The notes: generated by a model from the letters alone, not told the origin. A stretch of 64,000 nucleotides of DNA from Lunularia cruciata (GCA_948567375.1 OX419759.1:5362744-5426743); one strand, 5' to 3'. Shown: positions 21,700-32,944, counted from the stretch's first letter. Made by a program: numbers and translations.

Positions 21700-23000
21700 A
21701 AAGGCTTCTGAATAGCCTTTCTTGACCAAGGGTTTATAAATGGATGAGAACTAGACTTCTCACTAGAAACACCAATGGCACTTGAAGTACTAGCCTATGG
21801 GACAGAAATATAACTTGGACCATTCAAAGGAGTAGAGGGTGTTGTAAGTGGTAAATAAAATGTGCAGCTTAAGGAGACTGATACCAAGATTTTAATTCCT
21901 CAAATAAAATATGTCTATTGATATAAAAGTATTAAAATCAGGATTATAACACCTATATCCTTTTGAATTAGAGACATATCCAAGAAAAAACACAATTTTA
22001 TGCTTTATGGTCTAATTTTTTCCTCCTCTCCTCAAAGAACATAACCAAAGCAAATACAACCAAAAACCTTCAGATTTGATAAATCATGTTTCTTATGTAT
22101 AAGAGCTTGGAAAAGTTTCATTTTATGCACAACTGCAGTAGGAAATTGGTTCATCAAGTAAGTAGCACGATTAAGTGTTTGTGCCTAGTGGCACTTGGGC
22201 ATTGCGTTTTCGTTTTTTTCATTGAGCATGGCTCTTGCAACCTTTGCAGTATGTTTCTTCTTCTGCTCAGCAACTCCATTTCTTTTAGGTGTATAACTAT
22301 AATCAACTTCACACTTGATACCTTGCTCACTTCAAAAATCATCAAAATTATTTGAGATGAACTCTCTCCCTCCATTTGAACATACAGAGGAAGTTATGAC
22401 AATATTACTTCTCCACAAGTAGCTTAAATATTTGGAAAACTGAAAGAAAATCTGATTATGCTTTCAAAAATTAGACCTACATATATTTTGAAATGTCCAA
22501 TAAATGAGACAAAATATTTAGAGCATGTTAGACTCTTTTATGAAGCAGTCCATTTGTCTATATGCATCAATTCTAACACCAGGTGGCCTTGTTCCATGAT
22601 GCTTAATAGGCTATCTAGCTTGCTTACTAGATAAACCTACATATATATTGAAATGTCTTCAATAAATGAGACCAAATATTTAGAGCATTTTAGACTCTTT
22701 TATGGAGCAGTCCATTCGTCTATGTGGATCAATTCTAACACTGGGGGCCTTATACTATGATGCTTAATAGGCTATCTAGCTTGCTTACCAGATTGACAGG
22801 CCTCACAAAGCCATGTAGGCAAAGGATGAGAAAATATTTGTAACCCAATAACCAGATCTGAGGTAAGTGGCATTTTTAATCTTTATAGGTTCATGTGACC
22901 CACGCTTGTATGCCACATCTCAAGATGTAAAAATCAGTCAAGTCATAAATAAACATAACTTTCTAATTTTGGACAGTGGGGATCTTGATGTCTAATTGAA
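21700..23000 (-). pseudogene. Copia G1 integrase
   Basis: Minus-strand reading gives SNGGREFISNNFDDF and then YTPKRNGVAEQKKKHTAKVARAM (22200-22380), the region around the second Asp and the catalytic Glu of Copia integrases, followed by NLKVFGCICFGYVL near 22030-22070. The upstream core is damaged by a tandem duplication of about 160 bp (22473-22791). Confidence 0.8.
22473..22791. repeat. Tandem duplication (about 160 bp x2) in Copia G1 integrase
   Basis: Two adjacent units both run from 'acctacatat' through 'gcttaataggctatctagc' (about 22473-22632 and 22633-22791). The second Copia copy has the same doubling at 63713-63960, with its first unit internally shortened, so the duplication predates the large direct duplication. 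Confidence 0.85.
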
Positions 23001-23397
23001 ACATCCTCCTTTTTTAAGATCCAAATTTGTTCCTTCAAGGATAGCACATTTCTTGTACTTGTTGACAAACACACCAACTTAGTTAAATGTAACCTTAAAA
23101 CCTTTCTCATTAATTTTTAAAATAAAAGCTTAATCCTTGGTGATTGTAGGCATGTGAATGACTTCTCCTAAACCACTCAGATTCCTTGATGGAGATGATG
23201 ATGGGATAGTACTCATATGAGAAATACTGTGTTCAATGTCATCACTTGTATTCATAAATGATAATTCAGACACAACTTCTTTAGAACTAAATATAGTAGC
23301 CTGATGTTTCATGTGGTTTGGCCCCAAAGTCTATGAACCATTCTCTTTCACTCTTGGTCATTGATACAGCAATATGAGTCATCATCACAAGATGATA

Positions 23398-23778
23398 TTA
23401 GGAGTAAGCATCCTTCTCCATATAATTTAGTTGAGGGAGTTTACTTGTTCTAATATTAGCTTGCCTCTTAAAACAACTCTTTTCATAATGAGATTTTGAT
23501 TTGAAGTAATTGCAGAACTTGTCCATCATAGACTTGCTTTGTATTATGTAATGTCTTTGTGAGGATTGAGCTCTACCAACATTGCCTCCCCAAAGTGAAC
23601 TTCCATGTTGTCTGCCTCTTGATTGACCTCTCTCAACAAACATCGCCTTAACTTGAGTGGCGAGACCATTACCACCACCTTGTAGCTGCTACCCATCATA
23701 GACTAAGATCAATATCATCATCTTCAACCTTAACTCCAATGTTATTCAAATTTTCAACCAACCCACAAATGTGATAAA
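23398..23778 (-). pseudogene. Copia G1 gag C-terminal part
   Basis: Minus-strand frame 23643-23398 contains a zinc-knuckle remnant CNYFKSKSHYEKSC (second Cys is Phe). Upstream the frame reads ENLNNIGVKVEDDDIDLSL and stops near 23700. Beyond 23778 the sequence switches to a family-E LTR. Confidence 0.75.
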
Positions 23779-24905
23779 TGTTGTTATGTCTATATACATT
23801 GTTACATAATATATATCATTGTCAACATCTTACATTATAGAAACACAACTCACACATAAGTCATACATGAACTCTAAAGTGCTACAATAATCAGTTTATT
23901 CTTCCACTCAAATCACACTCAAATCAGATTTGTACTCTATCCTTCATTCAATAATTTACCAACAATCAGGCACTAATTGTAGTCAAGCTGCATCCACTCT
24001 AGCTAAAAGACTCCAGGTGACCCTCATTGGCCTCTATCCACCATAGCCAAGAAGGAACTCAAAGGTTCAATATCAAAGAAGTGAGCTTTTTGGAGTTGCA
24101 TTTCAAATTTTACCCCTTTGCTTGACTTAGGTCTTAACACTTCTAGCACCACTGATGGCAGATCCAATGGTGTGAATGGTACAAGTGATGGTGAGTCCCA
24201 TTATGTGATCAATAGCCCTAACATGAAATCTGACCTCCAACAAGTAGTCTATAAGTAACTACCAAAATAATTGTGACTGCCAACACTACCACTCCTCCAA
24301 TGTTTGAGCGAACTAGCTTTTGTATGACAATTGTCATGCATATATACATCATTACACAACATTATATACTATAGAAACAAAACTCACACATAAGTAATAC
24401 ATGAATTTTAAAGTGCCACAATTGCCCCTAGCTAGCAATAAGGTCATTCTAACTCCAAATATCCATCTATTCCATGTATATGAGATGCCCTATGGTGGGC
24501 AAAGATCAAGAGGTTAGGTGTTATCCAGCCCCATAGTTAGTCTGTAGTCTATATCACATAAAGCGTGAACAAGCTATAGACCAAGTACATCTACGACATA
24601 ACCACTATCCTTGAGGAACCATCATGAGGGAGGAGTCAAACATACCATATGTCATCCTTTCAAACAACTATCACACACCAACATAGGAGCAACTTAACCA
24701 AAAGAGCCACATAACATACATCATAAACTTACGCATATAAGTGCCAAGCTTGGGTCCATAGTGCCATTAATGTGCGAGAGGTGGCATGGTGCACAATTGC
24801 ACACATGATCCTTCCAAAAAACACCATTACTTCCATCCACCACAAGGACTCTAGAAGGCAAAATCTCATGCACCCGTTAGGTTAAACCTTACGAACATAA
24901 TTGAA
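23779..24905 (-). mobile_element. Element E2: truncated 3' end of Gypsy family E with PHD finger and LTR
   Basis: On the minus strand a pol C terminus is followed by a polypurine tract (ctaggggcaa, 24421-24432) and an LTR at 23779-24420 starting TGTGGCAC. It is homologous to 48670-49811 of element E. The rest of the element (gag to integrase) is absent beyond about 24905. Confidence 0.85.
24560..24790 (-). pseudogene. PHD finger of element E2
   Basis: Minus-strand frame reads NCAPCHLSHINGTMDPSLAL, then CMLCGSFG, a stop, PMLVCDSCLKG, a stop, HMVCLTPP. The C4 half (CxxC and CxxC) and the following H-x2-C are all present. The stop just before His is TGA where PHD fingers have Trp (TGG). It supports the PHD call made on element E because the two copies have independent damage. 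Confidence 0.8.
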
Positions 24906-25378
24906 AAGACAAGCCAAACCGATGCGCTGAACCTCTTATGAAACTTGTAGTGTAGTTATAGTCTTTTCTATTACATAATCTTTCAAATATATTTAGTAAT
25001 TTTGTATATGAAATATTATTTTTGTAAGTTCCATTTTCTCAATTTATAACATATTTAGGCAATTGAATATCTTTACTTTGTAAAAGATTTATTAATTTCT
25101 TTCAAAGATATTATCTTTTATATCTCATAATTTTTGGAATATAAATTGAGTTTTAGTTCCACCCTTTATAAGTCAAGCTTATCATATTTCGCTGGAGGTT
25201 TTGTGCATTAGCTTAACTTGTAGATTTTTAGTAACATTCGCAAGAGGTTCCAAGTATCTAGTTTTCGGTTTGTAAACATTCCATATTTCTCTTCTTTCTC
25301 CGCATTATTTACTATATGTGTGATATATAAAGCATTGAAACACATGCACACACTTGTTCCACACTGCTATTTTAGTCC
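24906..25378. other. AT-rich spacer without genes
   Basis: About 470 bp of AT-rich sequence between the E2 fragment and the duplicated permease promoter. I see no open frame or repeat that I can name. Confidence 0.6.
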
Positions 25379-26160
25379 CCGTCTAGTTTGTCCACATCTC
25401 AATTGTTATGACCAATCGCTCAGACAAAACCGCACTAAACTGAGCTTGACTTTTGCACGTCTCACCTTTAATCTTCTGGCCACCGTTGGGAAATAAGTAA
25501 GGTGAAACCAAGAATGCAAATGTGCATGTACCAGTATATATGCACTCAATTAACACATTAATAGGCTGCCCATTTCCTGTTTGAATTCCACCGTTAGTTG
25601 TTGTTGCTGACCAGGATTCCATGACGTACCTCAAGAAGAATGGTTGTAACTCGAGAAGAAACCATTCGGCAAACTCCTCACAGATTGAACAGGCTGTTGC
25701 GCATCCCCCTTCAGAGGGTTCTGGAAACGTTGACATACTGGTGGCTTTCATTCCTTCGTATCCTGTATGCAAAGACACATTTTCTTCAAAAGCTTGTACG
25801 AAATGGGAAGGACATAATGTTTCGCCGATCGCCTCCCTTGCGAATAGGTAGATAGATTCCTCCAATTCTTAAGCTCGTCCTAACTCACCCCAAATATCAC
25901 ACCCATCAGAAGCTACGCGAAGGAGGACGTACGTACGGGGGTGATTGGCACATATCACTCAGATGACTATCGGCTCGGATGCTGGCATGAGTGGCAGCCG
26001 AGCCGAGCCCATGAGCATGGAGAACTTCTAAGGCTGCTTAAATGAGTCGCAGCATAAGCATGGATGGAAAACGTATAAAGCGGTTTCTTCTGGGCACACT
26101 GGGACAAGTCTTTTGGTGGGTGTAAACCAAAGGAGTGATTGATTCCGGGACATCGAGTAA
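25379..26160 (+). repeat. Promoter tandem duplication, unit 1
   Basis: Starts tagtttgtccacatctcaat and ends gattccgggacatcgagtaa. It is homologous to 26161-26910. The position of the permease TATA box is tctaagg here (26027-26033), so this unit probably lacks a working core promoter at that site. Open frames on both strands (for example 25383-25865 minus) are not conserved in unit 2, so I do not call them genes. Confidence 0.85.
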
Positions 26161-26288
26161 TCCTGTCTGCTTTGTCCATATCTCAACTTTAATTCCCCAA
26201 TCGCTCAGACAAAACCGCACTGATGCGCCTCTTGTCCACGTCTAAACTTTAATCTTCTTCCAACCGCTAGGGAAATCAAGAGTGCATG

Positions 26289-26312
26289 TATACTGGTGCA
26301 TGCACCAGTATA
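26289..26312. promoter_or_regulatory. 24-bp perfect palindrome with RY core
   Basis: The inner 20 bases are tactggtgcatgcaccagta and the palindrome extends two more bases each side. The centre contains CATGCA, the RY element bound by B3-domain factors in plant seed-expressed promoters, directly followed by tataagg. In unit 1 the matching region is an imperfect tgcatgtaccagtata. Function is inferred. Confidence 0.5.
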
Positions 26313-26770
26313 TAAGGACTCTTGGCGTGTATACCTGCAAGAGTGCACTAAATTAACATATTAATAGGCTGCCCATATCACCGTCGGTTACTGAGCAGGA
26401 TTCCATGACGTAACTGAAGAAACCATTCGGCAAACTGCACACAGATTGAACAGGTTGTTGTGCATCCTTCTTCAGAGGTTTCTAAAAACGACATACTGGT
26501 AGCTTTCACTCCTTCATATCCTGTATGCAAAGACACATTTCCCCGAAAGCTTGTAGGAAATGGAAAGCAGGATCCGGGTGATTAAGGACCTAATATCTCG
26601 CCAGATCGCCCCCGATTATAAAGCTTTTCCTAACTCACCCCAAATATCATACCCAACGGAAGCCATGCGGGGGAGGACGCACGTAGGGGTGCGATCCCCC
26701 CATGTGACTACTCTGGGCTCTGCTGTAGCCATGAGTTGCAGCCGAGCCGAGCCCATGAGCATGGAGACCT

Positions 26771-26777
26771 TATAAAG
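26771..26777 (+). promoter_or_regulatory. Probable TATA box of the amino acid permease gene
   Basis: TATAAAG lies 145 bp before the start codon and just after the conserved GC-rich block, implying a 5' leader of roughly 110 bp. A second TATA-like tatataagg lies at 26309-26316. Confidence 0.55.
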
Positions 26778-26915
26778 CTGCTCACATGAGTCGCAGCATC
26801 AGCGTAGAAAATTTATTAAGCAGGTCCTCCTCGGGACACTGGCACAAGTTTTCTGGTGGGTGGAAGGCAAAGAACTGATTGATTCCAGGACATTGAGTGA
26901 TCTGTAATCTCGAAA

Positions 26916-29205
26916 ATGAAGTCACAGAAGTCAGATGTAGAATTGGCTACGAGTTCAGCACAAGAACCTGTAGAAGATGAGATGGTGGAAGTGGAACTCG
27001 ACGATGATGGACGTCCAAGACGTTCAGGTATGTTGTCTAATTAGCTTTTGGATGCGGTCAGAGACACAATGATTCTTACACATCTCACTCGTTGAACTTC
27101 CAAATGAATAAACTTACAAATGGCCCGTTGTTGAATACAATGAATTCTTGCATCGGAACTCAATGTCCTCTCCTACTTACATACATAATTCGTTTCTCTT
27201 ACTGTACTGTATTGTGGGGCAGGAACGTTCCTCACAGCCTCTGCACACGCTATCACGGCTGTGATAGGATCTGGAGTGCTTAGCTTGGCTTGGAGTGTTG
27301 CTCAACTTGGCTGGGTAGCTGGCCCGCTGGTGAACTTCGGTTTCGCCGTGATTACGTACTTGACATCCATTCTACTTGCCGATTCTTATCGGTATATGGA
27401 TCCTGTATCGGGGAGGAGGCTGTATACTTACATGGATGCTGTTAAAGCATATCTAGGTGCGTCTAGTTTATGTATTGGTGTATACGCTTCTGATACCATC
27501 TGGAGATATCAGATGTGTATTAGAAATCGTGGGAGAGATCACTTAACCTCAAACTGAGGCTCAAGTGTCAATCGCTAGTCATTTGTTTGCTGGCATTCAT
27601 AGGAACTGTCTACAGTCTTCTCGTCCGCTCACCAGAGAGAAATTCTCAGACGGTTAGGATTATCTCTGAGTGATGTCCGATTAATTGAATGGAGTTTGAA
27701 TCTGTTCGCAGGGCGCTTGGAGACGTTTGTGTGCGGCCTCGTTCAGTACATAAATCTTTTCGGTGTTTGTGTGGGATATACAATCACAGCAGCCACCAGC
27801 ATGGCGTAAGGATTCAGATTTTCCTTTCATTGTGCTCTCAGCTCACAAAGCTTTCAATATCAGGTTCAAGGAACTTGACCGCAGATATCGTGTGTCTCTT
27901 TGTGGCAGGGCTGTTAAACGTGCTGTGTGTTTCCACGAGGAGGGACACAACGCGAGCTGCAAAGTGTCCAGCAATATATATATGTTGATGTTTGGGTTGA
28001 TACAGATCGTCTTCTCTCAGATCCCAAACTTGGCAGAGGCCTGGTGGTTGTCGGTTGTGGCCGCTGTGATGTCCTTTTCATATGCAGGCATAGGTTTAGT
28101 TCTGAGTATTGTCAAGACATTCCATGCCGGGCATTCTCATGGAACTCTAGGGGGTTCTCCAATCGGCCCCGAAGAGGGCGAATACTCTCATGCTGAGAAG
28201 ATTTGGAAAACGTTTTCGGCTATGGGCGACATTGCTTTTGCCTATGGCTTCATAATAATTTTGATCAACATCCAAGTGAGTAAATATTTTCATGTTAGAG
28301 TTCAAATAGTATATAAACTCTCAAGGAATATGTCGAGGTGATTTATCAACAAGCTAACTTTTTGTAGTGGACTGACCATCTTTCTGTTTTGCAATAAAAC
28401 CAGGATACACTTAGACGTCCTCCAGCAGAAAATCGAACGATGAGAAAGGTTGCGCTAGTCACCAACGTAACTTGTACTTTATTCTATCTGTCCGTGGGAT
28501 GTTTCGGATATGCTGCTTTTGGAAATGCAGCTCCTGGAAACTTGCTCACGGGTTTCGGATTCTATGAACCGTACCAATTGGTGGTATTCGGGAACTTATG
28601 CATCGTGGTACACCTGTGTGGAGCCTTTCAGGTAACGTACGACTTTCTTTGTTTGGAAGGTCCTTATTCGTAAAGCCGCCTATGTTAAGTTGTTATCCAA
28701 GCAAACTGTATTCTGACACCTTTTCAACTCAACGGGCTTACACCTAACAACTCTTCTTTCTGTGAACGTTCTTCAGGTTTTTGCACAGCCCCTTTATGCT
28801 TTTGTTGAAGTTAAAGCTAGGAGATGTTTCTTTCGACCAGGCCGCAATGTCAAGACTTTTGCTTTCTCCTTGCCTTATGTCGGGTTGGTCAAAGTAAATT
28901 TAGGTATTCTCGTTTGGAGGTCAGTGTTTGTAGGCTTAACCACATTCATCGCGACATTGTTGCCGTTTTTCAACAGCATCATGGGCATATTGGGGGCCTT
29001 AGGATTCTTTCCTCTGAGTGTCTATTTCCCCGTGCGTATATACATGATGCGAGTAGGGATACAGTCTTTCAGTTGGAGGTGGTGGTTCTTGTGGTTACTC
29101 ATGCTAGCTTGTCTTTTAGTTTCGCTTTGCGCGTTCCTAGGATCAGCAGTGGACATAAAAGCTGCAAGTAAGCATTATATACCTTTTGATGGTAATGTTG
29201 ATTAG
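26916..29205 (+). CDS. Amino acid permease (AAP family, AAAP superfamily), six exons, intact
   Basis: Exons: 26916-27027, 27223-27456, 27712-27805, 27909-28275, 28404-28631, 28777-29205. All five introns (103-255 bp) are GT-AG and the joined frame is 1464 bases (487 aa), the usual AAP length. The family performs proton-coupled uptake of neutral and acidic amino acids across the plasma membrane, with about 11 membrane segments. Visible landmarks: acidic N terminus ending DDDGRPRRSG; TM1 with ITAVIGSGVLSLAWSVAQLG; GRLETFVCGLVQYINLFG; SQIPNLAEAWWLSVVAAVMS; GDIAFAYGF; YAAFGNAAPGNLLTGFGFYE; LPFFNSIMGILGALGF; stop after DGNVD. The start is the first Met of the exon and matches AAP N termini. Oddity: the conserved IEIQDT motif reads INIQDT (Glu to Asn). 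It is the only gene here with no lesion. The nearby pseudogene pieces derive from the same family. Confidence 0.95.
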
Positions 29206-30017
29206 CAGAAATGCCTAAGAAACACAACTTAGAGAAGCTACTGTCATATGTTTAGTTCATATGTCCTCGGAGGTGCAATCGTGGAGTCTAATGTATAATT
29301 TTGATTTGTGCTTGTCTCCAATTTAATATAATTTTCGTTCGGAAACATGCCTTCTCTTACTTTCTTGCCATCATGTTTCACCATTGTCTACTCCAAGTAT
29401 GATGTTTCTTACTGTCTGCCACCGGAATACAACTTATCTTCTGAGTACTGTGGATGGACCCAGGTTTGATAGTATTAGTTCGTAAGAAGTGGAGGTGACT
29501 CGCAAGACAAAGAAAGGTTTCGTTCCATATTTTTGTGACATGCCACCGGAGTACAACTTGTACTCTGAGTACTGTGGATGGACCTAGGTTTGCTAGTACT
29601 AGTACGTAAGAAGTGGAGGTGACTCCCAAGGCAAACAAAGATTTTTTTTCATATCCCTGTGACACAGGCACTCTGGATCTAGTGCCTAGTTTTCAGTCGA
29701 TACAAAGTAATGCCCCGGAAGTCAAGCCTTCGAGAATCAAGACGGGACCAGCCACTTCAGTGTTGGGATAGCATTGGCTCTACAGTGAGGAGCATGCTAA
29801 GGATTATTAGCAATAATCTTGCTTCTAATCCGTGCAATAATCTCCCATACTGGACATCCACAGAAACGACAACAATACAGATCGGCGCGTTGTTAGACTC
29901 CCACAATTAAAACTTCTCTAGTACTAGTTAAGACCAGCAAGCAAGATGTCATCACTTATAGGTGTAAGTTTCCATCTGGATTCAAGAGCCTGTTTCAAAA
30001 TTCGTACCAACGGAACT
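29206..30017. other. Permease 3' flank
   Basis: Presumed 3' UTR and downstream sequence. I see no strong AATAAA signal; AT-rich aatataattttcg occurs near 29325. It holds a tandem repeat of 124-bp period (29418-29660). Short open frames here have no recognisable homology. Confidence 0.6.
29418..29660. repeat. Two-copy tandem repeat, 124-bp period
   Basis: Unit 1 starts gccaccggaatacaactt at 29418 and unit 2 gccaccggagtacaactt at 29542. Both continue through tgagtactgtggatggacc and gtaagaagtggaggtgactc, with about ten differences. Confidence 0.9.
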
Positions 30018-30450
30018 CAGTGTCATGAAAGCCTTTAGTATGACCAGGCCAAAGACGATATTTGTAAGAATACACAGAACAAATAGGATTCCTCAAAGAA
30101 TCCACCAAATCCTTCAAGCTGCAGCGAGGCAGAGATACAAACAAAGTTAAGCGCAAGATTTTGCTGTTTTGAAATTGTCAGCAACTTTCGGATCTTGTTG
30201 TACAGTTACGAATTCAGTTCTCAGATTCGATTAAGTAGAGTCATGGCATTTGGAAGACTAAAGTACCAAGTTACTGTCTAGAAGCTTTTATTTCTACAAA
30301 AGACTCAGCCAACGAGATAAGTAGAGAATTATAGTTACTTTATATCTTTACATTGAAAGTGTCCATTACAGAGAAGTTACTGGATTATTGTAAAGAAGAA
30401 ATTTGCAGAACATATGTAAACTGCTGGAGACAATCATTGCATGATAGCCT
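30018..30450. repeat. Left arm of inverted duplication
   Basis: It is homologous to the reverse complement of 38020-38760 over several blocks, for example caaagaatccaccaaatcct and gagaagttactggattattg. The right arm is longer because of an extra segment of about 340 bp at 38100-38440. Confidence 0.85.
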
Positions 30451-31024
30451 CTCTTCATTTAGAAAAGCTAGGTAGTCACCACAGTACAAAATCTGCATTT
30501 TCTGGGAGTTCGGGGGGGCGACGTTTGGATGAGATCCCCGTTTGCAGACGAGCATCATCCATGAAGTACCGACGTCCAGACCTAGCTAATAGGCTGGAGA
30601 TGCAAAGCTCTCGACGGCCCAAAGAATACGAACTACTTTGTGGGTCGGAAGGGCCGGGGACCGTCGAACCACCGCCCCCTGGAGCGGAGTCGAGGCGGAC
30701 TGCTAGACTGGGTTCTTTCACTTGGACAAGCCCGTTGTATACAAATTTTTTTCAACACTTCGAGAGAAAGACCTCCGTTCTCCATTAATCTCATGGTGGA
30801 TTCCTCCTTGGATGTTTTGTTGTGAGAGAATGCAAACCAATAGATTAGTGGTCTCCTATATGGATCTGCTTGAGCATCAAGAACAGCTGATGACGAGCAA
30901 TACTCAGATCTACTATGATTAGCGGTCCGTCCTTGCTCTCTCGTAAGTTTGATCCTCCGCTTTAGAATGACAGTATCACTGTGTTTGATATCATGTTCAA
31001 CTCTGCAGGACAATCTTCTAGAAA

Positions 31025-31190
31025 TGAACGCAAAGGTTGACAACCTCTGATCACGCGAGCACAACAGTGATAGGATCAGGTGTTCTCAGTTTGGCTTGGA
31101 GTGTCGCTCAACTTGGTTGAATGACCACCGGGCCTCCAACCGGGCCGGCCATATTCGCTTTCGTAGCAATTACATAATTACACGATCCTA
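31025..31190 (+). pseudogene. Permease pseudogene fragment, first half of exon 2 (plus strand)
   Basis: The frame reads TTVIGSGVLSLAWSVAQLG then a stop, then AIFAFVAIT, which aligns with the start of permease exon 2. The preceding actctgcag resembles the 3' end of an intron. Homology stops at the ITYL position, exactly where the sequence flips to the minus strand. Confidence 0.8.
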
Positions 31191-31530
31191 GAGCACCTAT
31201 GTAAATATATTGCCTCCTCCCCAACACAAGATCCATATGCTTATAGGAATTCGCAAGAAGAATTGAAATAAAGTCCTCACCTAAATATCCTTTTACAGCA
31301 TCTATATAAGTATGGAACCTCCTCATCAAGAAAAGTTCCATTTATCGATAATCGGGGAGGCTTGAAGTGAAGCAAGTAACTACTATAAAGGCAAAGTTGA
31401 CCATCGGGCTATCTATCCACGTAAACTGACGGGCAGTCCATGACAAACTGAAAACTCCTGATCTTATCACAGTAAAGGCTATCAGAAACGTTCCTGCACC
31501 ATGACAAAGAACAGAGTAGAGAAACGACAC
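31188..31530 (-). pseudogene. Permease pseudogene fragments, exon 2 (minus strand)
   Basis: Minus-strand reading from 31500 gives GTFLIAFTVIRSGVFSLSW and MVNFAFIVVTCFTSSL (first half of exon 2). Then come RRFHTYIDAVKGYLG (exon 2 end) and FISILLANSYKHMDLVLGRR (second half). The order is shuffled and the last piece complements the plus-strand fragment at 31025-31190. At least two exon-2 copies are interleaved in opposite orientations. Confidence 0.75.
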
Positions 31531-31939
31531 ATGAAAATAGAAGATCGATCCAGTGTATTCAACTACAAGCCTTTTAGAAGTTTGAAGTGTGAGATGGGAG
31601 TTTGACGGGTGAGATGTGTAAACATAACCTCCGCTCCCACCGCATCCAAAGAGCAACACAGTCGCATACGTTAACATACCGGTACCTCTAGGACGTCCAT
31701 CACCATTGAATTTTGCAATAATTTGATCTTATCGTGCCGTCAAGACACCAGCGTTTCCCATGGCCAATTTTACATCTAATCCATCTAACTTGTTCATTTT
31801 TGAGATTGCTCAACCTCTAGAAACCAATCACTCATGTATATTTCACCCACAAAAGGACTTGTCACAGTCTTCGAGGAAGGACCTGGTGCAAAAGTTTTCC
31901 ACGCTAATTCGTCTAGTGCAAAATAGATCGTTGGACTGT

Positions 31940-32062
31940 TTGCAAAACGGCCACGAAAGGGTGAGCGGATGGATTTCAAAAACTGATACAAGGGTCTGCC
32001 AAAGGGCCACAAACACGGTGTTCAGATGTATTTCAAAATCTGATACAAGACTTGGAAGGTAG
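31940..32062. repeat. Two-copy tandem repeat, about 57-bp period
   Basis: cggccacgaaagg...tttcaaaaactgatacaag and gggccacaaacac...tttcaaaatctgatacaag follow each other. No function is apparent. Confidence 0.7.
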
Positions 32063-32204
32063 CAGAAGCGCGGGTAAATGAAGAAGACAGAGATGAGTCG
32101 TGAGGTAACCACAGTGGAGAGATTCTACACTTGAGTTAACTACAACTGAAAAGAGATTCTGAAATAAGAACTTACCGAGTTGCAGCGAAGTGCCGAAATC
32201 GACA

Positions 32205-32377
32205 GTCACAGCCGGCCACCAGCCGAAAATAGAACGATGCTAAAAGTTGCTCTAATCACCAATGCAATTTGTAGCTTATTTTATCTTTCCGTCCAATGTT
32301 TTTCATATGCTGCTTTTGGAGATGCAGGTTTTGGATTTTATGAGATTTATGTTATGTTTTGGATTTGATGAGCCTTA
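32205..32377 (+). pseudogene. Permease pseudogene fragment, exon 5
   Basis: The frame reads ENRTMLKVALITNAICSLFY then LSVQCFSYAAFGDAGFGFYE, matching exon 5 of the intact gene but with the APGNLLT segment deleted. It ends in a local duplication of the ttttggattt...tatgttatg block and is cut off by Copia element D at 32378. Confidence 0.85.

Positions 32378-32944
<567 letters not shown>

Larger units (their letters stand above)
19609..23778 (-). mobile_element. Copia element G1 (minus strand), 3' LTR to gag, 5' end lost
   Basis: Read on the minus strand, the order is gag zinc knuckle, integrase, RT, RNase H, which is Copia order. The 3' LTR is 19609-19919 (starts TGTAGGTAGAG, ends TTTTTGCA). 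The last RNase H block, QYIPTYQQVGDIFTKAF, is at 19985-20045, and intact YVDDLIIT lies near 20850-20880. Gag is truncated at about 23778 by a piece of Gypsy family E, so the 5' LTR is missing. It is homologous to 60553-64000. Confidence 0.9.
26161..26910 (+). repeat. Promoter tandem duplication, unit 2 (permease-proximal)
   Basis: Starts tgctttgtccatatctcaac and ends just before the permease start codon. It shares with unit 1 a 30-base identical GC-rich block (25994-26023 and 26738-26767, core gcagccgagccgagccc). It carries an intact TATAAAG 145 bp before the ATG and a 24-bp perfect palindrome at 26289-26312. Confidence 0.85.

Noticed and set aside
25383..25865. 160-codon minus-strand open frame over the permease promoter
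   Set aside because: The duplicated unit 2 does not keep the frame open, no domain is recognisable, and overlapping frames on the plus strand are equally long.
30441..31064. Open frames on both strands (115 and 143 codons)
   Set aside because: No recognisable domain, frames overlap on opposite strands, and the region sits in rearranged permease flank. Chance frames are the simpler reading.
31794..32012. Minus-strand ELAWKTFAPG resembling permease exon 4 IWKTFSAMG
   Set aside because: Only about five residues match and the neighbouring exon-4 sequence is absent.
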